Below, in pieces: positions 7,717 through 14,896 of a stretch of DNA of 37,275 nucleotides. The DNA is from Alphaproteobacteria bacterium (GTDB lineage: Bacteria > Pseudomonadota > Alphaproteobacteria > SHVZ01). The notes under the pieces were generated by a model. It ran no database searches, had not been told where the DNA came from, and worked only from the letters and a program-made list of their open reading frames with translations. Each line of letters opens with the position of its first letter. Positions within the stretch are counted from its first letter, which is position 1. Position numbers and translations under genes: made by a program. The DNA lies in contig SHVZ01000029.1 in assembly GCA_009694025.1 (NCBI GenBank), forward strand, positions 1-37,275, given 5' to 3'.

Positions 7717-7994
7717 AGCGCTGCATCCTCGCCGGCCCCTATTCCGGCGCCGAGGCGGTCTACATCGACCTCGCCCGCCAGCTCGGCCTTCCCGGGCATT
7801 TCGGCGCCAACCTAGATGCGCTCTGGGACACGCTCGTCAAGGACGTTCCCGGCCCGATCGAGATCGTCTGGCCGGATTTCGCCGGTGCCAGGCGGACGCT
7901 CGGCGCCGCGGCCGAAGGGATCCGGGCGACGCTCGAGGAGGTGGCCGCCGAGCGACCGGATGTCGCCGTGGTGATCGGCGGGGCGAATGACTAG
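7713..7994 (+). CDS. Barstar-family ribonuclease inhibitor
   Basis: A 93-residue cytoplasmic inhibitor of the adjacent ribonuclease. The inhibitory helix and loop LPGHFGANLDALWD places Asp35, Trp38 and Asp39 at the same numbers as the contact residues of Bacillus barstar. Positions 29-30 are His-Phe instead of Tyr-Tyr. The remaining strand pattern (PIEIVWPDF, then DVAVVIGG) fits the family. It overlaps the barnase stop by 4 nt (ATGA), so the inhibitor is made with the toxin, as expected for an RNase that must be kept inactive before export. Confidence 0.9.
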   Translation: MKRCILAGPYSGAEAVYIDLARQLGLPGHFGANLDALWDTLVKDVPGPIEIVWPDFAGARRTLGAAAEGIRATLEEVAAERPDVAVVIGGAND

Positions 7995-8003
7995 AGTCAA
8001 CAG

Positions 8004-8198
8004 ATGAACACGTTCTTCGTCATCCTCATCGGCATCGCCATGCTCGCCACCCTGGGGGCGCTGCTCTTCGGCGTCGTCAGCATGGCCCGCGGCGGCGAGG
8101 GGGCGGGCCAGCGCTCGAACAAGTTCATGCGCTACCGCGTCCTGCTCCAGGCCGTCGCGATCGGGTTGTTCGCGCTCCTGATGCTGCTGACCAGATAG
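8004..8198 (+). CDS. Small two-helix membrane protein, HIG1-domain-like
   Basis: A 64-residue protein with two predicted membrane helices (about 4-26 and 45-62) joined by a polar loop SMARGGEGAGQRSNKFMRYRV. The SNKFMRYRVLLQ segment resembles the twin-transmembrane/HIG1 family, whose mitochondrial members associate with respiratory complexes. In alphaproteobacteria such small proteins are commonly found beside the cobalamin adenosyltransferase, as here. The stop codon abuts the next ATG (TAGATG). The function in bacteria is not established. Confidence 0.75.
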   Translation: MNTFFVILIGIAMLATLGALLFGVVSMARGGEGAGQRSNKFMRYRVLLQAVAIGLFALLMLLTR

Positions 8199-8747
8199 AT
8201 GGTTCGGCTCACCCGGATCTACACCAAGGGTGGCGACAAGGGCCGGACCTCGCTCGGCGGCGGCAGGCGCGTGGCGAAGCACGCGCTCCGCGTCGAGGCC
8301 TACGGCACGGTCGACGAGGCCAACGCGGCGATCGGGCTCGCCCGCCTCCACGCCTCCAAGGCGGCGGACGCCATGCTGGCGCGCATCCAGAACGACCTCT
8401 TCGATCTCGGCGCCGACCTCTGCCGGCCGGGGACCGAGGGACTAAGGGTCGTCGAGGCGCAGGTGGTCCGGCTCGAGCAGGAGATCGATCGGATGAATGC
8501 GGACCTTAAGCCGCTCGACTCCTTCGTCCTTCCGGGCGGCATGCCGGCGTCGGCGGCGCTGCATCTGGCGCGCACCATCGTCCGGCGGGCCGAGCGCGCG
8601 ATCACGCGGCTCGCCGCGAAGGAAGAGGTCTCGGCGGTCGCGATCCGCTATACCAACCGGCTCTCAGACCACCTCTTCGTCCTCGCCCGCGCCGAGAACG
8701 GCGGCGGCGCCAAGGACGTGCTGTGGGTCCCCGGCCAGAACCGTTGA
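8199..8747 (+). CDS. pduO: Cob(I)alamin / cob(I)yrinate a,c-diamide adenosyltransferase, PduO type
   Basis: A 182-residue ATP:corrinoid adenosyltransferase that transfers the 5'-deoxyadenosyl group of ATP to the cobalt of cob(I)alamin, making adenosylcobalamin. The N-terminal ATP-binding segment RIYTKGGDKGRTSLGGG is diagnostic. The EAYGTVDEANAAIGLAR helix, the NDLFDLGADL helix and the C-terminal RYTNRLSDHLFVLAR segment complete the trimeric four-helix fold. It starts directly after the stop of the small membrane protein. No other cobalamin gene is present, so it may serve cofactor salvage for a B12-dependent mutase elsewhere. Confidence 0.92.
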   Translation: MVRLTRIYTKGGDKGRTSLGGGRRVAKHALRVEAYGTVDEANAAIGLARLHASKAADAMLARIQNDLFDLGADLCRPGTEGLRVVEAQVVRLEQEIDRMNADLKPLDSFVLPGGMPASAALHLARTIVRRAERAITRLAAKEEVSAVAIRYTNRLSDHLFVLARAENGGGAKDVLWVPGQNR

Positions 8748-8754
8748 TCGGCCG

Positions 8755-8773
8755 CGCCGGCGCGGGCCCGGCG
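8755..8773 (+). terminator. GC-rich hairpin after the adenosyltransferase gene
   Basis: CGCCGG at 8755-8760 pairs with CCGGCG at 8768-8773 around a 7-nt loop, 8 nt after the stop codon. There is no U-run. It may help end the barnase-pduO transcript before the etfB promoter. Confidence 0.28.
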
Positions 8774-8802
8774 TCGTTAACCAAAGGGCCGGCGCCCCTC
8801 GC

Positions 8803-8831
8803 TTGACGCGGTGCAGCATGGCGTCTACACC
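8803..8831 (+). promoter_or_regulatory. Candidate promoter of the etfB-etfA-hbd operon
   Basis: TTGACG at 8803-8808 (5/6 match to the -35 box) and TACACC at 8826-8831 (weak -10) are separated by the ideal 17 nt. The predicted start point is about 30 nt upstream of the etfB ATG at 8868. This is the only gap of any size before the three-gene operon. Confidence 0.42.
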
Positions 8832-8867
8832 ACCCACCCCTCACATAAATCAGCCGATGGGCACGAC

Positions 8868-9620
8868 ATGAAAGTGCTGGTCGCGGTCAAGCGAGTCGTC
8901 GACTTCAACGTCAAGGTCCGCGTCAAGGCCGACAAGACGGGCGTCGAGACGGCGAACGTCAAGATGTCGATGAATCCGTTCGACGAGATCGGGGTCGAAG
9001 AGGCGATCCGACTCAAGGAGGCTGGCAAGGCGAGCGAAGTCATCGCCGTCTCCATCGGCATCGCCCAGGCCCAGGAGACCATCCGCACCGCGCTTGCCAT
9101 GGGCGCCGACCGCGGCATCCATGTCCTGACGGATGGCGAGCTGCAGCCGCTCGCCGTCGCCAAGCTCCTGAAGGCGGTGGTGGAGAAGGAGCAGCCGAAG
9201 CTGGTCATCCTCGGCAAGCAGGCGATCGACGACGACTGCAACCAGACCGGCCAGATGCTGGCGGCGCTGCTGGGGTGGCCGCAGGGAACCTTCGTATCCA
9301 AGATCGCGCCCGACGGCGACAGCATGACCGTCACCCGCGAGGTCGACGGCGGCCTCGAGACGGTGCAGCTCAGGCTACCGGCGATCGTCACCACCGATCT
9401 CAGGCTGAACGAGCCGCGTTACGCTTCGCTGCCGAACATCATGAAGGCCAAGAAGAAGCCGATCGAGCAGCTGACGCCCGCGGCGCTCGGCGTCGACGTC
9501 GCCCCCAGGCTCGCCACGCTCAAGGTCGAGGAGCCGCCCAAGCGCAAATCGGGCGTCAAGGTCGGCTCGGTCGCCGAGCTGGTCGAGAAGCTGCGCACGG
9601 AAGCGAAGGTGATCCCATGA
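8868..9620 (+). CDS. etfB: Electron transfer flavoprotein beta subunit
   Basis: A 250-residue small ETF subunit that binds AMP and, with EtfA, passes electrons from acyl-CoA and other dehydrogenases to ETF:ubiquinone oxidoreductase. It opens with the canonical [12 protein letters not shown]. It carries [22 protein letters not shown], then [22 protein letters not shown], the classic ETF-beta signature. An in-frame start at 8811 adds 19 residues with no family match, so 8868 is preferred. Its stop overlaps etfA (ATGA). Confidence 0.95.
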   Translation: MKVLVAVKRVVDFNVKVRVKADKTGVETANVKMSMNPFDEIGVEEAIRLKEAGKASEVIAVSIGIAQAQETIRTALAMGADRGIHVLTDGELQPLAVAKLLKAVVEKEQPKLVILGKQAIDDDCNQTGQMLAALLGWPQGTFVSKIAPDGDSMTVTREVDGGLETVQLRLPAIVTTDLRLNEPRYASLPNIMKAKKKPIEQLTPAALGVDVAPRLATLKVEEPPKRKSGVKVGSVAELVEKLRTEAKVIP

Positions 9621-10564
9621 GCATCCTCGTCCTTGCCGAGCACGACAACGCGTCGATCAAGCCGGCGACCCTCAACGCCGTCGCCGCCGCCCGGAAGATC
9701 GGCGGGCCGGTCGAGGTGCTGGTCGCGGGCCACGCCTGCACCGGCGCCGCCGAAGCCGCCGCCAAGGTCGTCGGCGTCGCCAAGGTCCTCATCGCCGACG
9801 CGCCGGAATACGCGCATGCGCTGCCGGAAAACCTGGCGCCGCTGCTGGTCGATCTCGCCAGGTCGCGCAGCCACGTGCTGGCCGCCGCCACCACCAACGG
9901 CAAGAACGTCATGCCGCGGGTCGCCGCCCTCCTCGACGTGGCGCAGATCTCCGAGATCGTCGAGGTCACGTCGCCGGACACCTTCATTCGCCCGATCTAC
10001 GCCGGCAACGCTCTGGCGACCGTGCAGTCGAAGGACCCGATCAAGATCATCACCGTCCGCATGACCGGCTTCGATCCGGCGCCGGCGACCGGCGGCTCCG
10101 CGCCGATCGAGAAGGTGGCGGGCAAGGGCGATGTCGGCCTCTCGCAGTTCAAGGGGCAGGAACTGTCGAAAAACGAACGACCGGAGCTGACCTCGGCCCG
10201 CATCGTCATCTCCGGCGGGCGCGGCATGCAGTCCGGCGACAACTTCAAGCTGCTCGAGTCGGTCGCCGACAAGCTCGGCGCCGCGGTCGGCGCCAGCCGT
10301 GCCGCGGTCGACGCCGGCTTCGTTCCCAACGACTACCAGGTCGGCCAGACCGGCAAGATCGTCGCCCCCGACCTCTACCTCGCCGTCGGCATCTCGGGCG
10401 CGATCCAGCATCTCGCCGGGATGAAGGACTCGAAGGTCATCGTCGCCATCAACAAGGACGAGGAGGCGCCGATCTTCCAGGTGGCGGACTATGGCCTCGT
10501 CGCCGACCTGTTCAAGGCGATGCCGGAGCTGGACGCCGAACTGGCCAAGGGGCGCCGACCATGA
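9617..10564 (+). CDS. etfA: Electron transfer flavoprotein alpha subunit
   Basis: A 315-residue large ETF subunit that holds FAD. FAD-domain hallmarks are SGGRG at 199-203, QVGQTGK at 241-247, GISGAIQH at 258-265 and INKD at 278-281, in the usual order and spacing, and the length is normal. The start overlaps the etfB stop by 4 nt and its own stop overlaps the next gene by 4 nt (ATGA), so the three proteins are translationally linked. It supplies the electron sink for beta-oxidation-type dehydrogenases. Confidence 0.95.
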   Translation: MSILVLAEHDNASIKPATLNAVAAARKIGGPVEVLVAGHACTGAAEAAAKVVGVAKVLIADAPEYAHALPENLAPLLVDLARSRSHVLAAATTNGKNVMPRVAALLDVAQISEIVEVTSPDTFIRPIYAGNALATVQSKDPIKIITVRMTGFDPAPATGGSAPIEKVAGKGDVGLSQFKGQELSKNERPELTSARIVISGGRGMQSGDNFKLLESVADKLGAAVGASRAAVDAGFVPNDYQVGQTGKIVAPDLYLAVGISGAIQHLAGMKDSKVIVAINKDEEAPIFQVADYGLVADLFKAMPELDAELAKGRRP

Positions 10565-11433
10565 TCAAGACCATCGGCGTCATCGGCGCCGGCCAGATGG
10601 GCAGCGGCATCTCCCATGTCGCAGCACTCTCCGGATACGACGTCCGCCTCTCAGACATCAGCGAGGACGCACTCAAGCGCGCCGTCGAGAACATCGGCAA
10701 GAACCTCGACCGCCAGGTCAGCCGGGGCAAGGTGAGCCAGGCCGACAAGGACGCGGCGATGGGGCGCATCGCGACCGTCGGCGAGCTCGCCAAGCTCAAG
10801 GGCTGCGACATCGTCATCGAGGCGGCGACCGAGAACGAGGACGTCAAGCGCGGCATCTTCAAGAAGCTGGTGCCGGAGCTGGGCCCCGAGACCATCATCG
10901 CGACCAACACCTCGTCGATCTCGATCACGCGCCTCGCCGCCTCGACCGACCGGCCCGGCAAGTTCATCGGCATGCACTTCATGAATCCGGTGCCGCTGAT
11001 GCAGCTAGTCGAGCTGATCCGCGGCATCGCCACCGACGAGGACACCTTCAAGTCGGTCAGGGACCTGGCGATCAAGCTCGGCAAGACCCCGGCCACCGCC
11101 GAGGACTTCCCGGCCTTCATCGTCAACCGCATCCTGCTGCCGATGATCAACGAGGCGGTCTACACCCTCTACGAGGGCGTCGGCTCGGTCGAGGCGATCG
11201 ACACGGCGATGCGGCTCGGCGCCAACCACCCGATGGGCCCGCTCGAGCTCGCCGACTTCATCGGCCTCGACACCTGCCTCGCGGTCATGCAGGTGCTGCA
11301 CGAGGGCTTGTCGGACTCGAAGTACCGGCCGTGCCCGCTCCTGGTGAAGTACGTCGAGGCCGGCTGGCTCGGTCGCAAGACCAAGCGCGGCTTCTACGAC
11401 TATTCCGGCGAGAAGCCGGTGCCGACGCGATAG
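10561..11433 (+). CDS. hbdA: 3-hydroxybutyryl-CoA dehydrogenase
   Basis: A 290-residue NAD(P)-dependent dehydrogenase that interconverts (S)-3-hydroxybutyryl-CoA and acetoacetyl-CoA. The Rossmann motif GAGQMG is at 9-14. The catalytic region includes TNTSS (115-119), His139-Phe-Met-Asn-Pro and Glu151, and [14 protein letters not shown] and [15 protein letters not shown] follow as in the family. There is no enoyl-CoA hydratase fusion. It is the third gene of the ETF operon, an order also seen in other alphaproteobacteria, which fits fatty-acid or polyhydroxybutyrate metabolism. The gene ends 3 nt from the convergent tlpA stop. Confidence 0.92.
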   Translation: MIKTIGVIGAGQMGSGISHVAALSGYDVRLSDISEDALKRAVENIGKNLDRQVSRGKVSQADKDAAMGRIATVGELAKLKGCDIVIEAATENEDVKRGIFKKLVPELGPETIIATNTSSISITRLAASTDRPGKFIGMHFMNPVPLMQLVELIRGIATDEDTFKSVRDLAIKLGKTPATAEDFPAFIVNRILLPMINEAVYTLYEGVGSVEAIDTAMRLGANHPMGPLELADFIGLDTCLAVMQVLHEGLSDSKYRPCPLLVKYVEAGWLGRKTKRGFYDYSGEKPVPTR

Positions 11434-11436
11434 CCG

Positions 11437-12039
11437 CTAGCCTCCGGTCTTCACCACCGGCGGCTCCGCCTTCTGGGCGAGGTAGTGCCGGATCAGCGCC
11501 AGCGTCTCGGGCGAATCCCAGGCGGCGTCCCCCTCCATGCGGCCGACCTCGCGGCCGGAGCGGTCGACGAGCAGCGTCGTCGGCAGGCCGCGCACCCCCG
11601 ATGCGCGGGTGAACTTCATGTCCGGGTCGAGATAGATGGGCAGGCGCTTCAGCCCGGTCTTGGCGTAGAACGGCTCGACCACCCGGAGACCGGCGCGATC
11701 GGAGGCGATCGGCAGGATGGCGAAGTCGGGGCCGCCCAGCGCCGCCTCCAGCCGGTCGAGCGACGGCATCTCGGCGACGCAGGGGGTGCACCAGGTCGCC
11801 CAGTAATTGACCAGGAGGACGCGGCCGCGGAAGTCGGCGAGCGTGGCCGGCTGTCCGTCCCGGGTCTTGAACGGCGCCTCGGGCGCTGGCCGCGGGCTCG
11901 GATGCAAGGTAAACTTCTTCATCTGGCCCGCGAGCGGCGGCCGCCCGTCCGCTCTGGCGGCTCCGGCGGTCGCCAGCGCGAGTCCTCCTGCCAGCACGGC
12001 CCGCCGCGTCACTTCCAGCCGGTTCTTCCCAGGATACAT
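11437..12039 (-). CDS. TlpA-family thiol:disulfide oxidoreductase
   Basis: A 200-residue exported thioredoxin-like protein. A twin-arginine-looking signal [20 protein letters not shown] (11-30) precedes the thioredoxin domain with the active site WCTPC (83-87) and the cis-proline region [13 protein letters not shown]. It should reduce periplasmic disulfides, for example in cytochrome c maturation or copper-site assembly. The ATG at 12039 has GGAGGT about 10 nt upstream. A GTG at 12012 would give a shorter signal peptide and is an alternative. The 12039 start overlaps the divergent argH start on a CATG. Confidence 0.85.
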   Translation of the reverse strand: MYPGKNRLEVTRRAVLAGGLALATAGAARADGRPPLAGQMKKFTLHPSPRPAPEAPFKTRDGQPATLADFRGRVLLVNYWATWCTPCVAEMPSLDRLEAALGGPDFAILPIASDRAGLRVVEPFYAKTGLKRLPIYLDPDMKFTRASGVRGLPTTLLVDRSGREVGRMEGDAAWDSPETLALIRHYLAQKAEPPVVKTGG

Positions 12040-13465
12040 GGCCCGCAAGACCTCCAAGACCTCCGCCCGTTCGGCCAACGCGCGCCCTGCCAATGCGCTG
12101 TGGGGCGGACGCTTCTCCGGCGGCATGGCCGCCATCATGGAGCAGATCAACGCCTCGATCGACTTCGACCGGCGCCTCTATGCCGAGGACATCCAGGGCT
12201 CGATCGCCCATGCCGAGATGCTGGCCGCCCAGAGCATCATCTCGAAAGTCGACGCGAAGGCAATCGTCAAGGGACTGAAGCGGGTCCAGGGCGAGATCGA
12301 GGCCGGCCGCTTCAAGTTCTCCCGCGCGCTCGAGGACATCCACATGAACGTGGAGTCGCGGCTCTCGGAGATCATCGGCAAGCCCGCCGGCCGGCTGCAC
12401 ACCGCACGCTCGCGGAACGACCAGGTGGCGCTCGACTTCCGGCTCTGGGTCCGCCGCGCTGTCGATGAGGCCGACGTGGCGCTCGCCGACCTGCAGACGG
12501 CGCTGATCGACAAGGCCGAGGCCCATGCCGGCACCATCATGCCGGGATTCACCCATCTGCAGTCGGCGCAGCCCACCACCTTCGGCCACCACCTGATGGC
12601 CTATGTCGAGATGTTCGGGCGCGACCGCGGCCGGCTCCGCGACGCGCGCCGGCGCCTCAACGAGTGCCCGCTCGGCGCCGCGGCGCTCGCCGGCACCTCG
12701 TTCCCGATCGACCGGCATCGGACGGCGAAGGCCCTCGGCTTCGACCGGCCGACCGCCAACTCGCTCGACTCGGTCTCCGACCGCGACTTCGCGCTCGAGT
12801 TCCTGGCCGCCGCCTCGATCTCGGCGGTGCACCTCTCGCGCTTCGCCGAGGAGATCGTCATCTGGTGCTCGGCGCAGTTCCGCTTCGTGAAGCTCTCGGA
12901 CGCCTTCACTACCGGCTCATCGATCATGCCGCAGAAGCGCAACCCCGACGCGGCGGAGCTGGTGCGCGCCAAGGCCGGCCGCATCATCGGCGCGCTCAAC
13001 GCGCTCCTGATCGTGATGAAGGGCCTGCCGCTGACCTACGGCAAGGACATGCAGGAGGACAAAGAGCCGACCTTCGATGCGACCGACGCCTTCGCGCTGG
13101 CCGTCGCCGCGATGGCCGGCATGGTCCGCGACATGCAGCCGAACGCCGCCGTGCTCCGCGCCGCCGCCGCCCAAGGCCATGCGACCGCGACGGACCTTGC
13201 CGACTGGTGCGTCCGCAGCCTCGGCATCCCGTTTCGCGAGGCTCATCACCTCGCCGGCCGCGCTGTGCGGCTTGCCGAGCAGAAGGGCGTCGATCTGGCC
13301 GAGATGACGCTTGCCGACTTCCGGAGCGTGGATCGGCGTATCACCCGCGCCGTGTTCAAGGTGCTGACGGTCGAGCGCTCGGCGGCGAGCCGCACCAGCT
13401 ACGGCGGCACCGCGCCGGCCAATGTCCGCCGCCAGGCCAAGGCTGCCCGGAAGGCCTGGCTGTGA
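12038..13465 (+). CDS. argH: Argininosuccinate lyase
   Basis: A 475-residue enzyme that cleaves argininosuccinate to arginine and fumarate, the last step of arginine synthesis. It begins [11 protein letters not shown] within the first 30 residues, has DVHMNVE-like [10 protein letters not shown] and [16 protein letters not shown], and the superfamily signature [11 protein letters not shown] at 293-303. The ATG at 12038 follows AGGA by 3 nt. It is the first gene of the argH-lptM-lysA-TIGR02302 run, each linked to the next by short overlaps or a short gap. Confidence 0.96.
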   Translation: MARKTSKTSARSANARPANALWGGRFSGGMAAIMEQINASIDFDRRLYAEDIQGSIAHAEMLAAQSIISKVDAKAIVKGLKRVQGEIEAGRFKFSRALEDIHMNVESRLSEIIGKPAGRLHTARSRNDQVALDFRLWVRRAVDEADVALADLQTALIDKAEAHAGTIMPGFTHLQSAQPTTFGHHLMAYVEMFGRDRGRLRDARRRLNECPLGAAALAGTSFPIDRHRTAKALGFDRPTANSLDSVSDRDFALEFLAAASISAVHLSRFAEEIVIWCSAQFRFVKLSDAFTTGSSIMPQKRNPDAAELVRAKAGRIIGALNALLIVMKGLPLTYGKDMQEDKEPTFDATDAFALAVAAMAGMVRDMQPNAAVLRAAAAQGHATATDLADWCVRSLGIPFREAHHLAGRAVRLAEQKGVDLAEMTLADFRSVDRRITRAVFKVLTVERSAASRTSYGGTAPANVRRQAKAARKAWL

Positions 13466-13590
13466 GGGCGTTCGCGCTCCTGCTGGCGCTGTCGGTCGCG
13501 CTCGCCGCCTGCGGCAAGAAGCCCGGCACGCTCAGGCCCGACGACGCCGACAAGACCACCACCTATCCCCGGACCTATCCGATCAAATGA
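13462..13590 (+). CDS. lptM: Tiny lipoprotein, LptM-like (LPS translocon maturation chaperone family)
   Basis: A 42-residue lipoprotein easily missed by gene finders. A GTG start at 13462 overlaps the argH stop (GTGA). A short signal sequence ends in the lipobox LAAC with Cys17, followed by [11 protein letters not shown]. The tail is polar and proline/tyrosine-rich. This is the pattern of the LptM family; E. coli LptM (YifL), which helps the LptD disulfides mature, is also encoded close to lysine-pathway genes. The gene's stop overlaps the lysA ATG (ATGA). Assignment rests on the lipobox, size and position. Confidence 0.78.
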   Translation: MRAFALLLALSVALAACGKKPGTLRPDDADKTTTYPRTYPIK

Positions 13591-14846
13591 GCGACTTCGT
13601 CTACCGTAACGGCCGGCTCCACGCCGAGGGAGTCGACCTGGCGCAGATTGCCGAGACGGTCGGCACGCCGGTCTATGTCTATGCCGGCAGCGGGATCGAG
13701 CGCCGCTACCGCGAATACGCCGATGCGCTGGCCGGCACCGACGCGCTGGTTTGCTACGCCATGAAAGCGAACGACAACCAGGCGATCCTGAGCCTGCTGC
13801 AGAAGCTCGGGGCCGGCGCCGACACCGTCTCCGAGGGCGAGATCCGCCGGGCGCTGGCGGCCCGTTTCGATCCGAAGAAGATCGTCTTCTCGGGCATCGG
13901 CAAGTCGGCCGACGAGATGGCTTTCGCGCTGTCGGCCGGCATCGGCGAGTTCAACGTCGAGTCCGACCACGAGGTCGATCTCCTCGCCGACGTCGCCCGC
14001 CAGATGGGCAAGCGCGCCAAGATCGCCGTCCGGGTCAATCCGGACGTCGATCCGAAGACCCATGCGAAGATCACCACCGGCAAGAAGGGCAACAAGTTCG
14101 GCGTCGACCTCGACCAGGCGATGGCCGTCTTCAAGCGCGCGGCGGCGCATGCCTCGCTCGAGCCGGTCGGCGTCGCCAGCCATATCGGCTCGCAGATCAC
14201 CAACCTCGACCCCTACCGCTCGGCCTTCGTGCGCATGGTCGAGCTGGTCAAGGCGCTTCGCGCCGAAGGCATCCCGATCAGCGTGTTCGACGTCGGGGGC
14301 GGCCTCGGTGTCGGGTACACCGGCGAGACCCCGCCCAAGGTCGCCGACTACGTCGAGATCGCGCGGAAAGCGGCGGCCGAGGCCGGCTGCCGGCTGGTGC
14401 TGGAGCCGGGGCGGCGGCTGGTCGCCGAGGCCGGTGCGCTCCTGACGCGGGTCCTTTTCGTCAAGGAAGGCTCGGCCAAGACCTTCGTCATCGTCGACGG
14501 CGCGATGAACGACCTGATTCGCCCGACCCTCTACGAGGCCTACCATCCGATCATCCCGCTCATCGAGCCGAAGCCCGACGCCAGGAAGCGGCCGGTCGAC
14601 GTGGTCGGTCCGATCTGCGAATCGGGCGATTTCTTCGCCAAGGAGCGGGATCTGCCGCCGGTCGCCGCCGGCGAGATCCTGGCGATCACGTACGCAGGAG
14701 CCTATGGCGCGGTCATGGCATCCAGCTACAATGCCCGCAGACTGGCCCCCGAGGTACTCGTGCGGGGCCAACAATTCGCGGTGGTGCGGCCGCGGCCGAG
14801 CTACGATGATCTTATCGGGCGCGACCGCGTTCCAGATTGGCTCTAG
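13587..14846 (+). CDS. lysA: Diaminopimelate decarboxylase
   Basis: A 419-residue PLP enzyme of the alanine-racemase fold that decarboxylates meso-diaminopimelate to lysine. PLP-binding Lys60 lies in CYAMKAN; the glycine-rich phosphate loop is VFDVGGGLGVGYTG; EPGRRLVAEAG and the catalytic Cys344 in CESGDFF complete the two-domain active site. The start overlaps the lptM stop by 4 nt, which fixes it. Length and motifs are normal. Confidence 0.96.
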   Translation: MSDFVYRNGRLHAEGVDLAQIAETVGTPVYVYAGSGIERRYREYADALAGTDALVCYAMKANDNQAILSLLQKLGAGADTVSEGEIRRALAARFDPKKIVFSGIGKSADEMAFALSAGIGEFNVESDHEVDLLADVARQMGKRAKIAVRVNPDVDPKTHAKITTGKKGNKFGVDLDQAMAVFKRAAAHASLEPVGVASHIGSQITNLDPYRSAFVRMVELVKALRAEGIPISVFDVGGGLGVGYTGETPPKVADYVEIARKAAAEAGCRLVLEPGRRLVAEAGALLTRVLFVKEGSAKTFVIVDGAMNDLIRPTLYEAYHPIIPLIEPKPDARKRPVDVVGPICESGDFFAKERDLPPVAAGEILAITYAGAYGAVMASSYNARRLAPEVLVRGQQFAVVRPRPSYDDLIGRDRVPDWL

Positions 14847-14896
14847 GGCCTCGGTTGGCTCGTCGAGTCGGCGCGAGCGGCGGTGAGGTGAGCCTG

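Noticed and set aside
8843-8850. A CATAAA-like -10 closer to etfB
   Set aside because: No acceptable -35 lies 16-18 nt upstream, whereas TTGACG with a 17-nt spacer is present just before it.
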